The notes: generated from the letters alone by a model not told the origin. A stretch of 64,000 nucleotides of DNA from Prosthecobacter sp. (GCF_014879935.1 NZ_JACSRD010000146.1:1-64000); one strand, 5' to 3'; shown: positions 1 through 9,931, numbered from the stretch's first letter. Program-made: numbers and translations.

Positions 1-71
1 ATCCGTTATCCAACCCGTGAGTACAACTTCTTTCTCTCGCCTTTTGAGGTTTTAAAACACTGCCTAGTAAC

Positions 72-3000
72 GTGGTGGCTGTGGCAGCGGGATGGGCTCA
101 CACGGTGGCGCTGAAGGCCGATGGCACCGTGGTGGCCTGGGGGTACAATTATTACGGTCAGACGAATGTGCCTGCTGGCCTCGGTGGCGTGGGGGACATC
201 GCGGCTGGAGGGTTGCATACAGTGGCGCTGAAAGGCGATGGCACCGTCGTGGCTTGGGGATACAATACCTACGGCCAAGCGACGGTGCCCTCTGGACTCA
301 CTGGCGTGGTAGCTGTGGCGGCAGGATGGGCAGAAACATTAGCGATTAAGGTCGATGGCACTGTGGTAGCCTGGGGCGAGTACTCAGATGTGCCCACTGG
401 ACTCAGTGGCGTTTCAGCCATTGCGGCGGGAACCGATTATAAAGCCGCCATTGTCCCTTTGCGCCCATTGGCAGAGCTGGGAACCTCAAGCGCCATCACT
501 TCGGTAAGCGCGATCCTACATGGTAGCATCCAGCCTTACGGGAAGACCACGAGTGCCGCTTTTCAATATAGCACGGATGGTAGCTTCAGCAGCAGCGCAT
601 CTATTCCACTCACTCCCGCCGATGGCACAACGCCCCAGAGTTTCAGCGTACCCTTGACTGGTCTGCAGCCCGCCACCACCTATTTCTATCGCATCAGCGC
701 CACCAGCACGAACGGCACGACCATTACGTCGGTTAGGACGTTCATGACTGATCCCACCAATTCGGAGATCACAATCAGCGGGCTGGGGATCGAGATACCT
801 AAAGGCGACACCAGTCCATGGGGAGGAGATGGGACCGAATATGGGCATCTAGGAACGCCTGGCCCCTTCACCGACACCACCTATTCGATCGCGAACGCAG
901 GCCCGGACACGCTGGTGCTCACTGACACGCCCCGGGTGCGTCTCACAGGTCCAAATGCGGCGGATTTCACCGTGACCAGCCAGCCAGCGGCCAGTGTGGC
1001 TGCTGGGCAGAGCACGAGCTTCACGGTGCGCTTTCAACCTTTCTCCACCGGGCTGAAGACGGCCACGGTGAGCATCCTGAACAGTGATCCTGACGAGTCG
1101 GCTTACACCTTTGCCATCCAGGGCTCCTGCGGCACCGGTGTCATGGATGCACGCTTCAGCGTGGATGGTGTGCAATCCTCTGTTTTCACCACCAGCGGCA
1201 CACCGAGAAACACGCAGGGGCGGGATGTGGTGGTGCAGCCGGATGGGAAGATCGTGGTGGTGGGCTTTGGGCACAATGGCACGAGCAATGACACGGTGCT
1301 GGCCCGGTTCCTGCCGGATGGCACGCCGGATGCCACGTTTGGAACGAACGGGCAGGCGCGCACAGATTTTGGTGCGAATGATGGTTGCTACTCGGTGGGG
1401 ATTCAGGCGGATGGCAAGATCGTGGTGGGCGGTGAGGCCGACGTGGGGAGCCACTACGATTTCGCGCTCGCCAGATATCTTCCCAACGGCACACTTGACC
1501 CCAGCTTTGATGAGGATGGCAAGGTGACCACGGACTGGTTTGCGGGCAATGACTCCGCAGCAGAGTTGCTGATTCAACCGGATGGTAAGATCATCGCCGT
1601 CGGCACTGCCGGGACGCCGACAGGCTCTCACTTTGCTTTGGCCCGCTATAATGCGGATGGCAGCATGGACACGAGGTTTGGCACAGGAGGCAAAGTGAAC
1701 ACCGCCATCGGCAGTCTGGGGGCGAATGCGTATGCCGCCGTGCTTCAACTGAATGGCAACATTGTGGTGGGTGGGAGATCGGCACTCCCGGGTGGCGAGT
1801 CATTTGCTTTGGCACGCTACACATCCAGCGGTGTGCTTGACAGCAGCTTTGGCGCGAACGGCATCACCACAACAACGCTGGCGAGCGGTGAAGATCGGAT
1901 TCTCGGCCTGGCCCTGCAGCCGGATGGCCGGATTCTGGCGGTGGGTCGCTCGTTCACCGCAGGAATCAGCTACGACTTTGGCATTGCCCGCTACCTGTCG
2001 AATGGATCCCTCGACACGAGCTTCGACGGCGACGGCATGCGAACGGTGGGCTTTGGCCCGTATTCCGACTGGGCGGAGGCGGTGGAAGTGCAGCCGGATG
2101 GGAAAATCGTGTTGTCAGGTTTCTACTCGGAAGCCAGTCGGCAAGGCATGGGCATCCTGCGCCTGAACAGCAACGGCAGTTACGATCAAACCTACGGACC
2201 AGATGGCATCGTGAAGATTACCCCCGGCCCGACCAACGACCGCCTTCATGGCTCGGCGCTGGATGCGAATGGCAATTTCGTCGGCGCTGGCTTCACGACG
2301 GACTCTGGCGGCACCTCGAATCTGGCAGTCGTGCGCGTGCTGGGTGCTTCTGCTCCCGCACTGCCCCTGGTCACCGCTAGCGTGGCTCCGGCTGGTGCGG
2401 GGCTGCTCATCAGTGGTCAGGTGCAGCCAGCGGGTGCCAGCACCACGCTCACCGTGGACTACGGCACCACGAACGCTCTCGGCAGCACCGCGACCATCGG
2501 GACCTTCACCGGTGGTGGCACGCAGAGCTTTGAAACGACGCTCTACCCCGGCAGCCTCGCAGTCGGCGCGAATTACTACTACCGGGTCACCGCGGCGAGT
2601 GTGAATGGCACGACAACCACGGACATTCAAAGCTTCATGGCCCCGCCGCCAGACATCCAGGTGGAGCAGCCGGTGGGTTCGCTGCTGGTAGATGGCGCTT
2701 CCAGTGTGAACTTCGGCACCGCCCCGCTGGGCACGCCGGTGACACGGACCTTCCGTGTTACGAACACAGGCAGCTCCACACTGAATGTCACCGCGCTGAC
2801 CCTGCCCGAGGGGTATGAGCACGTCGGCCCCTTTGCTGCTTATGTCTTGGAACCGAATGCCACGCACAGCTTCGACGTGCGGTTTCTAGCGAACACGGTG
2901 CCCGGCACCTTCACAGGACCGATGACTATTGAAAGTAATGATCCAGATGCGGAGGGAAGCTTTGCATTGGGGCTGACGGGGCGGGCAGCGTTGGTTTATC

Positions 3001-5378
3001 CCGGAGCCATGGCGATCAAGCAGACGATTCCATCGGCCACCAATGGGGTCTATACACTCGATCCGGATGGGCCGGGCGGAGCAGACCCTTTTGATGCTTA
3101 CTGCGATATGACGACCAACGGCGGAGGTTGGACACTGCTACTGAAGGCTAATGGATCGCAGACGACCTTCCAATACTCGTCGGCGCTATGGACCAACACC
3201 ACCACCCTCAATGATGGCAGTCCGGGGTTGGATAACACCGAATTCAAATCCCAAGGGTTCTCGACGATTCCCTTCAATGCCCTCATGGTGGGATTAGGGA
3301 CAAAGCGTTTGCAACTTAATCTGCCCGGCCTCAGCAAAACTTCCCTCCGCGACATGTTCTCCGGTGGCACCCTTGTTGCCAGTAACAGCCGCACAGACTG
3401 GCTGGCCCTGACGCCCAGTCCTGGAAACTTCACCTTGATGAGTGCCACCCAGTTCGGCGGTGTGAATGTGACTGCATCCGGCGGGGGGTATCTGAATGTC
3501 AGAGTTGGCATGCTGATGAACAACGTGGCGGACATGGTCACTCCTGATGCCTATGTCGGCGTCGGGGCATCTTCTTGGCAAGGTGATCTCACTACGACGG
3601 CCGGCGCGTCAAACTACGTCTCTCCTGTGGTCCACTACCCTGATACAAGCTACCTCTTTGTACGGGACACCACGCCCGGAGCCGTGCCGTCCTACGCTGC
3701 CGAAGTAGCCAACTCCCCTGCATCTTCGATCACCTCCGATACGGCCATCGTCAACGGTGCCGTGAACCCGAAAGGCATTACCACCAACGTGTGGTTCGAG
3801 TATGGCACGACCACGACATACGGCAGCAGCACCAGCAGCCAGGCCGTGGGCTCCGGCACCAGCGCCGTGCCCGTGAGCGCAAACCTCATCGGGCTCTCCC
3901 CCGGAACGCTCTACCACTACCGGCTCGTGGCCCAAAACGGTGTCACTACCACCTACGGCGCAGACATGACTTTCACCATGGTTAGCACCAACGCCAACCT
4001 CTCCGGGTTGGTCCTGAGCCAGGGGGCCTTGAGTCCGGCATTCAGCAGCGGCACGACCCAGTATGCCGCTCGTGTCCCCGCCAGCACGCTTGACATGACG
4101 CTGACCGCGACCGTGGCCGATCCCAACGCCACCTTCACCCTCAACGGCAATGCCGCAGTGTCCAACGTGCCGTCCCCGATCTGGGTTTCCGTCCCAGGGG
4201 AGAACATCTTCACCGTGCAGGTCGTGGCACAGGACGGTGTGACGACGAAAAACTATGTCGTGACGGTCACGAAGACAGATCCCATCTTTTCCGGTGGGGA
4301 TGATTTCAATGACAGCACTCGCGATGCGGCGAAGTGGGCACCTGCGGACATCGCCAGCGGGAATGGCTCCCTGGTCGAGGCCAACGGGCGGCTCGAATAC
4401 CGGGTGGCGACGCCGGACCTCGTCGAAGGTTTTGACGAGGTCAGACGTGAATGGGTGCTGAATAGCGCTGTCTTTCCCATCCAGGCATTCGATGTCATCG
4501 TGGATGTGCATAACAGCGTGGAGCCTGACGCGGACCACAACGCCTGCATCGGCATCACCGTGACCAACCTGGCCAATGCGGAGGACTACCTCACCCTGGA
4601 GCTCTTCCGCAGCGGGCCGGAGGGCGACGGTGAGGGGATACTGGCCATCCTAAGTTCGGCTGCCGCACAGGGAGAGGTGCTGCCCCTGACGCAACCCACC
4701 GATCACCCGGCGCTCACCGATGCCTGTCTGCGGCTGACCTACGATCCCGGGCCGGGCGTCTTCACCGCCAGCTATGATCCCACCGGACGGAGTGACGGCC
4801 TCCAATGGCAGGAGTACGGCACCTTTGGCATCAGCGGCCTGCCCATGACGGCTACACGCCAAACCTCCTGGTCCATGCCCCCCGGGGGCGGGTTCAAGGT
4901 CAGCGTGACCGCCTTCTCCGAGGGCCTGAGCATCACCAGTGGACAGGTGCATGCGGATAACTTTCAGACTGGCACTGGCGCTGCGGGGTGGCGTCTGACC
5001 ACCTTTGGCATCGCAGAGGCCACGGGTGCCGCCGCCGATGACGCGGATCCCGATGGTGACGGCATGGTGAACTTCCTGGAATACGCGGTCGGCCACCACG
5101 GAGGCGTGGCTGGCGTGCTGCACACACCGCTTTCCAAGGGCTCGGGGGGAATGCTGGAGTATTTCTATCCCCGGAGCTTCCGGGCGGTGAGTGACGGCAT
5201 CGTCTTTGATGTGGAATGGAGCGACAGCCTGCTGCCAGGCTCCTGGAGCACGGAGGGTGTGGTCAGCGAATGGCTGTCCACAGCAGGCGGTGCCATGCAG
5301 ATGCGTGCCCTTGTTCCCTCAGGCACCGGTGGCAGGCGTTTTGTCCGGCTTCGTATCAGCCCGCCGCCGCCCCCGTGA
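72..5378 (+). CDS. Large multi-domain surface/secreted protein: RCC1 repeats, fibronectin-III-like, choice-of-anchor D (x2), delta-60 repeats, fibrinogen-like domain, cadherin-like beta sandwich, C-terminal DPDGDG..EYA module
   Basis: ORF of 1768 aa. RCC1 motifs 'VAAGWAHTVALKADGTVVAWGYN'; repeated 'QPDGKIVVVGF..LARFLPDGTPDATFGTNG' (delta-60); 'AYCDMTTNGGGWTLLLKA' (fibrinogen-like); 'ANLSGLVLSQGALSPAFSSGTTQYAARV' (cadherin-like beta sandwich); C-term 'DADPDGDGMVNFLEYAVG'. N-terminus starts mid-repeat, without a signal peptide. Confidence 0.85.
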   Translation: MVAVAAGWAHTVALKADGTVVAWGYNYYGQTNVPAGLGGVGDIAAGGLHTVALKGDGTVVAWGYNTYGQATVPSGLTGVVAVAAGWAETLAIKVDGTVVAWGEYSDVPTGLSGVSAIAAGTDYKAAIVPLRPLAELGTSSAITSVSAILHGSIQPYGKTTSAAFQYSTDGSFSSSASIPLTPADGTTPQSFSVPLTGLQPATTYFYRISATSTNGTTITSVRTFMTDPTNSEITISGLGIEIPKGDTSPWGGDGTEYGHLGTPGPFTDTTYSIANAGPDTLVLTDTPRVRLTGPNAADFTVTSQPAASVAAGQSTSFTVRFQPFSTGLKTATVSILNSDPDESAYTFAIQGSCGTGVMDARFSVDGVQSSVFTTSGTPRNTQGRDVVVQPDGKIVVVGFGHNGTSNDTVLARFLPDGTPDATFGTNGQARTDFGANDGCYSVGIQADGKIVVGGEADVGSHYDFALARYLPNGTLDPSFDEDGKVTTDWFAGNDSAAELLIQPDGKIIAVGTAGTPTGSHFALARYNADGSMDTRFGTGGKVNTAIGSLGANAYAAVLQLNGNIVVGGRSALPGGESFALARYTSSGVLDSSFGANGITTTTLASGEDRILGLALQPDGRILAVGRSFTAGISYDFGIARYLSNGSLDTSFDGDGMRTVGFGPYSDWAEAVEVQPDGKIVLSGFYSEASRQGMGILRLNSNGSYDQTYGPDGIVKITPGPTNDRLHGSALDANGNFVGAGFTTDSGGTSNLAVVRVLGASAPALPLVTASVAPAGAGLLISGQVQPAGASTTLTVDYGTTNALGSTATIGTFTGGGTQSFETTLYPGSLAVGANYYYRVTAASVNGTTTTDIQSFMAPPPDIQVEQPVGSLLVDGASSVNFGTAPLGTPVTRTFRVTNTGSSTLNVTALTLPEGYEHVGPFAAYVLEPNATHSFDVRFLANTVPGTFTGPMTIESNDPDAEGSFALGLTGRAALVYPGAMAIKQTIPSATNGVYTLDPDGPGGADPFDAYCDMTTNGGGWTLLLKANGSQTTFQYSSALWTNTTTLNDGSPGLDNTEFKSQGFSTIPFNALMVGLGTKRLQLNLPGLSKTSLRDMFSGGTLVASNSRTDWLALTPSPGNFTLMSATQFGGVNVTASGGGYLNVRVGMLMNNVADMVTPDAYVGVGASSWQGDLTTTAGASNYVSPVVHYPDTSYLFVRDTTPGAVPSYAAEVANSPASSITSDTAIVNGAVNPKGITTNVWFEYGTTTTYGSSTSSQAVGSGTSAVPVSANLIGLSPGTLYHYRLVAQNGVTTTYGADMTFTMVSTNANLSGLVLSQGALSPAFSSGTTQYAARVPASTLDMTLTATVADPNATFTLNGNAAVSNVPSPIWVSVPGENIFTVQVVAQDGVTTKNYVVTVTKTDPIFSGGDDFNDSTRDAAKWAPADIASGNGSLVEANGRLEYRVATPDLVEGFDEVRREWVLNSAVFPIQAFDVIVDVHNSVEPDADHNACIGITVTNLANAEDYLTLELFRSGPEGDGEGILAILSSAAAQGEVLPLTQPTDHPALTDACLRLTYDPGPGVFTASYDPTGRSDGLQWQEYGTFGISGLPMTATRQTSWSMPPGGGFKVSVTAFSEGLSITSGQVHADNFQTGTGAAGWRLTTFGIAEATGAAADDADPDGDGMVNFLEYAVGHHGGVAGVLHTPLSKGSGGMLEYFYPRSFRAVSDGIVFDVEWSDSLLPGSWSTEGVVSEWLSTAGGAMQMRALVPSGTGGRRFVRLRISPPPPP

Positions 5379-5478
5379 GGGATGGGACACATGAGTTGCG
5401 ATGGGCAAGACGCGTGCCTGGCCTGATGCAGGCGCATCAAAGCTCCGGTGACCAGACGAAAGGGGCCGAGCCGGGGCG

Positions 5479-6120
5479 TCACCGGATGATCAGCTTCACC
5501 GCGCCCTGACCTTGTCGGTCATCGGCGGAGGACACCAGAACCTGGGCCAGGTGATGGCCGGTGCGCCACGGAGCACCGGTGATCGGCTTCACCTGGAGGA
5601 GATAAGCCCCCGTGCCGACATTGCGAAAGGACGTGATGTTGTTACTGAAGGGCGCCTGCTGTCCGGGCACTTCGAAATACTCCATGATCGTGAAGTGATC
5701 CTTGGTCAGGTCTGTCACCGGCCAGCCAGCGCTGCTCACCAGCACCAGGATGTTGGCCGGATGGGTGTTTCCATTGGCCGCAGCCCCCGCTGAGGCCTGG
5801 CAGGCGAGTGTCAGCGCGGAATTGCCAGGAGCGCTGGCCTTGGGCGCGGCGCCCGGCATGGCTGGCGCTGCCGGTTTGGGCGGGGGAGCTTCATACACAG
5901 GCTTCATGACCGGAGTAGGCTCCGCTTTCTTCACGGGAACCGGAGCAGGAGCGGGTTTGGGGGCGGGGGCGGACTTCGCTGGAGCGGCTTTTTTCGGCGG
6001 CGAGGCTTTTTTGGCAGGAACCGGCTTTTTGGCTGGCGCTGGCTTCTTTGGGGAAGGCTGCGGCTTTTTCGCTGCGGGCTTTTTGGCAGGTGCCTTTTTG
6101 GGAGCAGGTTTCTTGGCCAT
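5479..6120 (-). CDS. Lys/Pro/Ala-rich histone-H1-like N-terminus fused to a globular C-terminal domain; function unknown
   Basis: 213-aa ORF starting MAKKPAPKKAPAKKPAAKKPQPSPKK..., then a non-repetitive ~110-aa domain; clear ATG; no better ORF opposite. Confidence 0.7.
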   Translation of the reverse strand: MAKKPAPKKAPAKKPAAKKPQPSPKKPAPAKKPVPAKKASPPKKAAPAKSAPAPKPAPAPVPVKKAEPTPVMKPVYEAPPPKPAAPAMPGAAPKASAPGNSALTLACQASAGAAANGNTHPANILVLVSSAGWPVTDLTKDHFTIMEYFEVPGQQAPFSNNITSFRNVGTGAYLLQVKPITGAPWRTGHHLAQVLVSSADDRQGQGAVKLIIR

Positions 6121-6303
6121 GGCGTTGGGTCAGAATTGTTTCAATTTCCCTGAGGCTAGCAATAGTTCGGGTGCTCTGTCCAGATTCCTCTTGGTGGAGA
6201 GGCCCTCGACCGCGGCGGCCGCTTACTACGGAGAAAGTGTTGAAGTGCCGTCAAAACGGAGGAAAACCGCCCGCGCGGAGATCGATGCCACTGTCCGATG
6301 GTT

Positions 6304-6336
6304 TGCGAGTATCTCTAGCTTCTTTGAATACTCGCA
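6304..6336. repeat. 9-bp perfect inverted repeat (tgcgagtat...atactcgca)
   Basis: TGCGAGTAT-15 nt-ATACTCGCA in the intergenic region between the K-rich gene and the dcw cluster. Confidence 0.7.
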
Positions 6337-6389
6337 TGAACACCATGTGAATAATTTGAATCATGTGCAAAAATTCTGAAAATCGCCGA

Positions 6390-6419
6390 TTGCCAAAACA
6401 AGCAACCGTAGATTATAAG
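6390..6419 (+). promoter_or_regulatory. Candidate sigma70-like promoter for the dcw cluster
   Basis: TTGCCA (6390-6395), 18-nt spacer, TATAAG (6414-6419), about 240 nt upstream of the likely rsmH start. Confidence 0.35.
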
Positions 6420-6657
6420 GATTGGTTAGAATTTTAGTCTGGCGTGACATTTCACACCCCAATCAGTGCGAATGGCCGCCGAAGGTCTTCAGTTTATCAT
6501 GAACGCGCACGCCGAAACCGGACTTTTCCTGCCGCGTCTCCTTCGTCCTCAAGGTCGGAAGGGGGGCTCGTCTGCGCGTTCGTGGCTCTCTGTGGTTTCC
6601 AGACTGATTGCATTTCCTCAAGTAGGAAGCTGGCCCTGGTTCGGGTCCACGGATGGC

Positions 6658-7689
6658 ATGGATGACCTCATGCCGTGGGGGCGTGGCACTTTGGTGACAC
6701 GTCCAGGAGCCGGGGGAGGGGGGGATGTGCCGGAATCCGGCCAGCCCGGCCACAGCACGCGCAATCTGCCATTCTATCACGCTCCTGTTTTGCTCCAGGA
6801 AGTTCTCGATTTGCTCCAGCCCGCCCCGGGCAAGCTGATCTTTGACGGAACACTCGGGGGCGGCGGTCATTCCGAGGCATTGCTGCAGCACGGTGCTCGC
6901 GTGGTGGCCATGGACCAGGACGCGAATGCCCTGAGGCATGCGACGGACCGTTTGAAGCCCTACGCGGCACAGTTTTGCGCCCTGCGCGGCAATTTTCGTC
7001 ATTTTCCGCAGATCGTTGAAGAAACCGGCGTCTCGGGCTTCGACGGCATGTTGGTGGACATCGGTGTGTCGAGCCATCAACTCGATGAAGCCGTCCGCGG
7101 CTTCTCTTTCGCCAAGGATGCGCCGCTGGACATGCGCATGGACACCGACGCTCCACGCACGGCGGCAGACATCGTCAATCAGGAGGATGAGGCGGAACTC
7201 ACCCGCATCTTCAATGAGTATGGTGAGGAACCCAACGCCCGCCGGATCGCCCGTGCGATCATCAAGGCGCGTGCCTCCCGTCGCATCGAATCCACGCTGC
7301 ACCTGGCCGAGATCGTCGCCACCGCCTCGCCAAAACGCTCCAAGCGCCATCCGGCCACACTGGTGTTCCAGGCCCTGCGCATCGCGGTGAATGATGAACT
7401 CGCCGCGTTGCGCGATTTCCTCGCCGCCGCTCCCCGCTGGTTGAAACCCGGCGGCAGGCTCGCCGTGATCTCCTTCCACTCGCTGGAGGACCGCATCGTC
7501 AAACAAACGCTGCAGCACCTTTCCACGCCCTTCCTTGACCGCCCGGAATGGCCGGAGCCGCGCAAGAATCCCGACTGCGTGCTGAAACTCATCACCCGCA
7601 AACCGGTCGAAGCCGGCCCGCATGAGATCGAATTGAACCCGCGTGCCCGCAGCGCCCGGCTGCGCGTCGCCGAACGCCTTTCCGCATGA
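6658..7689 (+). CDS. rsmH: 16S rRNA (cytosine(1402)-N(4))-methyltransferase
   Basis: 'FYHAPVLLQEVLDLL', 'FDGTLGGGGHSEALL', 'DGMLVDIGVSSHQLDEAVRGFSF', 'ISFHSLEDRIVK'. Track ORF opens at 6466; start taken at ATG 6658 (uncertain). Confidence 0.92.
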   Translation: MDDLMPWGRGTLVTRPGAGGGGDVPESGQPGHSTRNLPFYHAPVLLQEVLDLLQPAPGKLIFDGTLGGGGHSEALLQHGARVVAMDQDANALRHATDRLKPYAAQFCALRGNFRHFPQIVEETGVSGFDGMLVDIGVSSHQLDEAVRGFSFAKDAPLDMRMDTDAPRTAADIVNQEDEAELTRIFNEYGEEPNARRIARAIIKARASRRIESTLHLAEIVATASPKRSKRHPATLVFQALRIAVNDELAALRDFLAAAPRWLKPGGRLAVISFHSLEDRIVKQTLQHLSTPFLDRPEWPEPRKNPDCVLKLITRKPVEAGPHEIELNPRARSARLRVAERLSA

Positions 7690-8072
7690 AGCCACGCCAG
7701 CGCAACCGCTACCGCAACAGCCTGGGCCTGCCCGCGATCACGGGCATTCTCATTGTCGTGGCCTCGCTTGCCTTCGTGGGCCTCGGCATCGTCGTCAGCA
7801 AGAACCGTGTCCGCGCCATCGGCGACGAGCAGCGCAAGGTCGAATCCGAGATGCGCCTGCTGAACGCCGAGATTCTCGCCTTGAACAACAAGATCGAAAC
7901 GCTGCTCACACGCGATCGCGTCCAGCCGCGCCTCACCGCCGCTGGAACGCTGCTGCGGCCGATCACCAAGCACAGCCTGCTCGTTCTCAAAACGCTGCCG
8001 GCTCAGCCTGCGGCGGCAGCAGCGGCCGTTTCCTCGCCTTCCATCGCTCAAACCAACGCCAATCATCCGTGA
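7686..8072 (+). CDS. FtsL-like small bitopic membrane protein (positional/topological assignment)
   Basis: 128 aa, single N-terminal TM plus coiled-coil-like 'EQRKVESEMRLLNAEILALNNKIETL'; ATGA overlap with rsmH; located between rsmH and ftsI. Confidence 0.6.
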   Translation: MKPRQRNRYRNSLGLPAITGILIVVASLAFVGLGIVVSKNRVRAIGDEQRKVESEMRLLNAEILALNNKIETLLTRDRVQPRLTAAGTLLRPITKHSLLVLKTLPAQPAAAAAAVSSPSIAQTNANHP

Positions 8073-9931
8073 GCCAGCCTCTCCCGAGCCAGATCCAGCT
8101 CCGTCGCGACCGTCCTGTGTGCCGGCGCATGTTTGTGCTGCTCTTTGTGCTGCTGGCGGGCTTTTCGCTCGTCACCTGGAGGCTCGCGGTCATCCACATC
8201 AAGGAATCGCCGCGTCTTTCCAGCCTCGCCGCGAAGAAATACCAGCGTCACATCGTCCTGCCGGCGCATCGCGGCGCCATCAAGGACTTCAATGGCGAAT
8301 ACCTCGCCCATGACGAGGACGTCAGCGAGCTCTACACCGACCGCACCCATCTGCGCGAGATCATCACCGTCCGTCATCATCTCGCTGCCGTGCGTGGGAT
8401 GAAAGCACTGGACCTGCGTGGACAGCTCGACGAGGCGCAGACCATCGCCGCGTATCACGACCACGTCGCCAGGGTGCTCGCGGGCATCCTGCCTCAGCCG
8501 GAGGCTGAGATCCGCTCCCAGGTCGCCTCCGACAAGCCGGAGATCGTGCTGGCAAAGCAGATCGACGAGGAAACCGCGAAACAGTGGGCCGTGCTGTTCA
8601 AGGCCGAGCACATTTTTGGCATTCACATGCGCCCGACGGTCGCCCGCCGTTTCCCGGCGAAGGACCGCCTTTCGCTCGTGTTGGGGGACACCGACACCAG
8701 CAACAAAGGACGCTGGGGCGTCGAAAAGCTCATGGACGCAAGGCTCGCAGGTGTCGCGGGTGAGCAGTTCATCGAGCGCGACAAGTCCGGCAACGAGCTG
8801 CCGGCCTATCGAGGCAGCGTCGTCGAACCGCAAAACGGCAGCGATGTGCATCTCACCATCGACATGCAGCTTCAGGACAACGTCGAGGCCATCTGTGAGC
8901 GTGCGTGGAAGGCCAACAACGCCCGCCGCGTCGTCATCGTCGTCACCGAACCCGCCACCGGCACCGTCCTGGCGATGGCCGCGCGTCCGCATCGTGACGT
9001 CAGCAATCCGGACCTCAGCACCTGGACCAATCACGTGATTGCGGAGCCGTATGAGCCCGGGTCGATCTTCAAGGTCGTCACCCTTGCCGCGGCGCTCGAC
9101 AATCACAAGGTCACCCCCGGCGAGCGCATCGACTGCGGCCAGATGTTTTATGAGGATCCCGTCCGCAAAGTGAAGCTCAGCGACGACGAACCGCTCGGCA
9201 TGCAGACCGTCAAAGGCGTGCTCGTCCATTCCTCCAACATCGGCATGTACAAGATCAGCAAGCGTGTCGGCCAGGACCTGATGCTCGATTACACCTCGCG
9301 TTTTGGTTTCGGTGCCGTCACCGGCATCGGACTGATGGGAGAAAAGGCCGGCTACGTGAACACCGGCCGCTGGAGCAACACCACCTACTCCCGCATGCCC
9401 ATCGGCTATGAGGTCTCCGTCACGCCGCTCCAGATGTGCATGGCCTACGGTGCCATCGCCAATGGTGGCGTGCTGATGAAGCCGCGCCTCATCGACCGCG
9501 TCGTCAAACCCAATGGCGAGGCCGAAGTCATCCCGCCACAGCCGGTCTGGCAGGCCTGCACCGCGAAGACAGCGGCCTCCCTGCGTGACTTCCTCGAAGG
9601 AGTCGTGCTGGAAGGCACCGGGAGCCGTGCGGCCGTCCCGGATGTGCGCGTCGGCGGCAAGACCGGCACCACACGTCGTTATGACCCCGAAAAGAAACGC
9701 TACATCGATGGCGCCTACCTCACCTCGTTCGTCGGCATGGCTCCGATCGACAACCCCCAGCTCGTCTGCCTCGTGATGCTCGACGATCCCCAGGCTGAAA
9801 GCTCGAAAATGATCCGCGGCGGCCGCGTCGCCGCCCCCATCTTCGCCGAAGTCGTGCGTGAGACGCTGGATCACCTCGCCATCCGCAACCAGCGCCCCAT
9901 CAAAGTCGCCGCGAAAGGAGGTGCACAATGA
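8069..9931 (+). CDS. ftsI: Peptidoglycan transpeptidase FtsI/PBP3-like
   Basis: 'EPGSIFKVVTLAAALD', 'SSNIGMYKISKRVG', 'KTGTTRRY'; N-terminal TM. GTG start at 8069 overlaps the ftsL-like stop (GTGA); the track ORF from 7643 is over-extended. Confidence 0.9.
   Translation: MSQPLPSQIQLRRDRPVCRRMFVLLFVLLAGFSLVTWRLAVIHIKESPRLSSLAAKKYQRHIVLPAHRGAIKDFNGEYLAHDEDVSELYTDRTHLREIITVRHHLAAVRGMKALDLRGQLDEAQTIAAYHDHVARVLAGILPQPEAEIRSQVASDKPEIVLAKQIDEETAKQWAVLFKAEHIFGIHMRPTVARRFPAKDRLSLVLGDTDTSNKGRWGVEKLMDARLAGVAGEQFIERDKSGNELPAYRGSVVEPQNGSDVHLTIDMQLQDNVEAICERAWKANNARRVVIVVTEPATGTVLAMAARPHRDVSNPDLSTWTNHVIAEPYEPGSIFKVVTLAAALDNHKVTPGERIDCGQMFYEDPVRKVKLSDDEPLGMQTVKGVLVHSSNIGMYKISKRVGQDLMLDYTSRFGFGAVTGIGLMGEKAGYVNTGRWSNTTYSRMPIGYEVSVTPLQMCMAYGAIANGGVLMKPRLIDRVVKPNGEAEVIPPQPVWQACTAKTAASLRDFLEGVVLEGTGSRAAVPDVRVGGKTGTTRRYDPEKKRYIDGAYLTSFVGMAPIDNPQLVCLVMLDDPQAESSKMIRGGRVAAPIFAEVVRETLDHLAIRNQRPIKVAAKGGAQ

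Noticed and set aside
5411-5440. Terminator after the first surface-protein gene (GCCTG-ATG-CAGGC)
   Set aside because: Only a 5-bp stem with a 3-nt loop and no T tract; too weak to call.
6466-6760. Possible RNase P RNA, 6S RNA or other known ncRNA in the rsmH leader
   Set aside because: No recognisable conserved core (for example the RNase P GAGGAAAGTC-type element); only an unspecific G-rich leader.
6463-7695. 410-aa minus-strand ORF opposite rsmH (and similar long antisense ORFs opposite ftsI, murE, mraY/murD, murF, the kinase, DUF1501 and PSD1 genes)
   Set aside because: Products are low-complexity His/Arg/Gly-rich and match no family; the plus-strand or partner genes have clear conserved motifs. 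They arise from high-GC codon bias.
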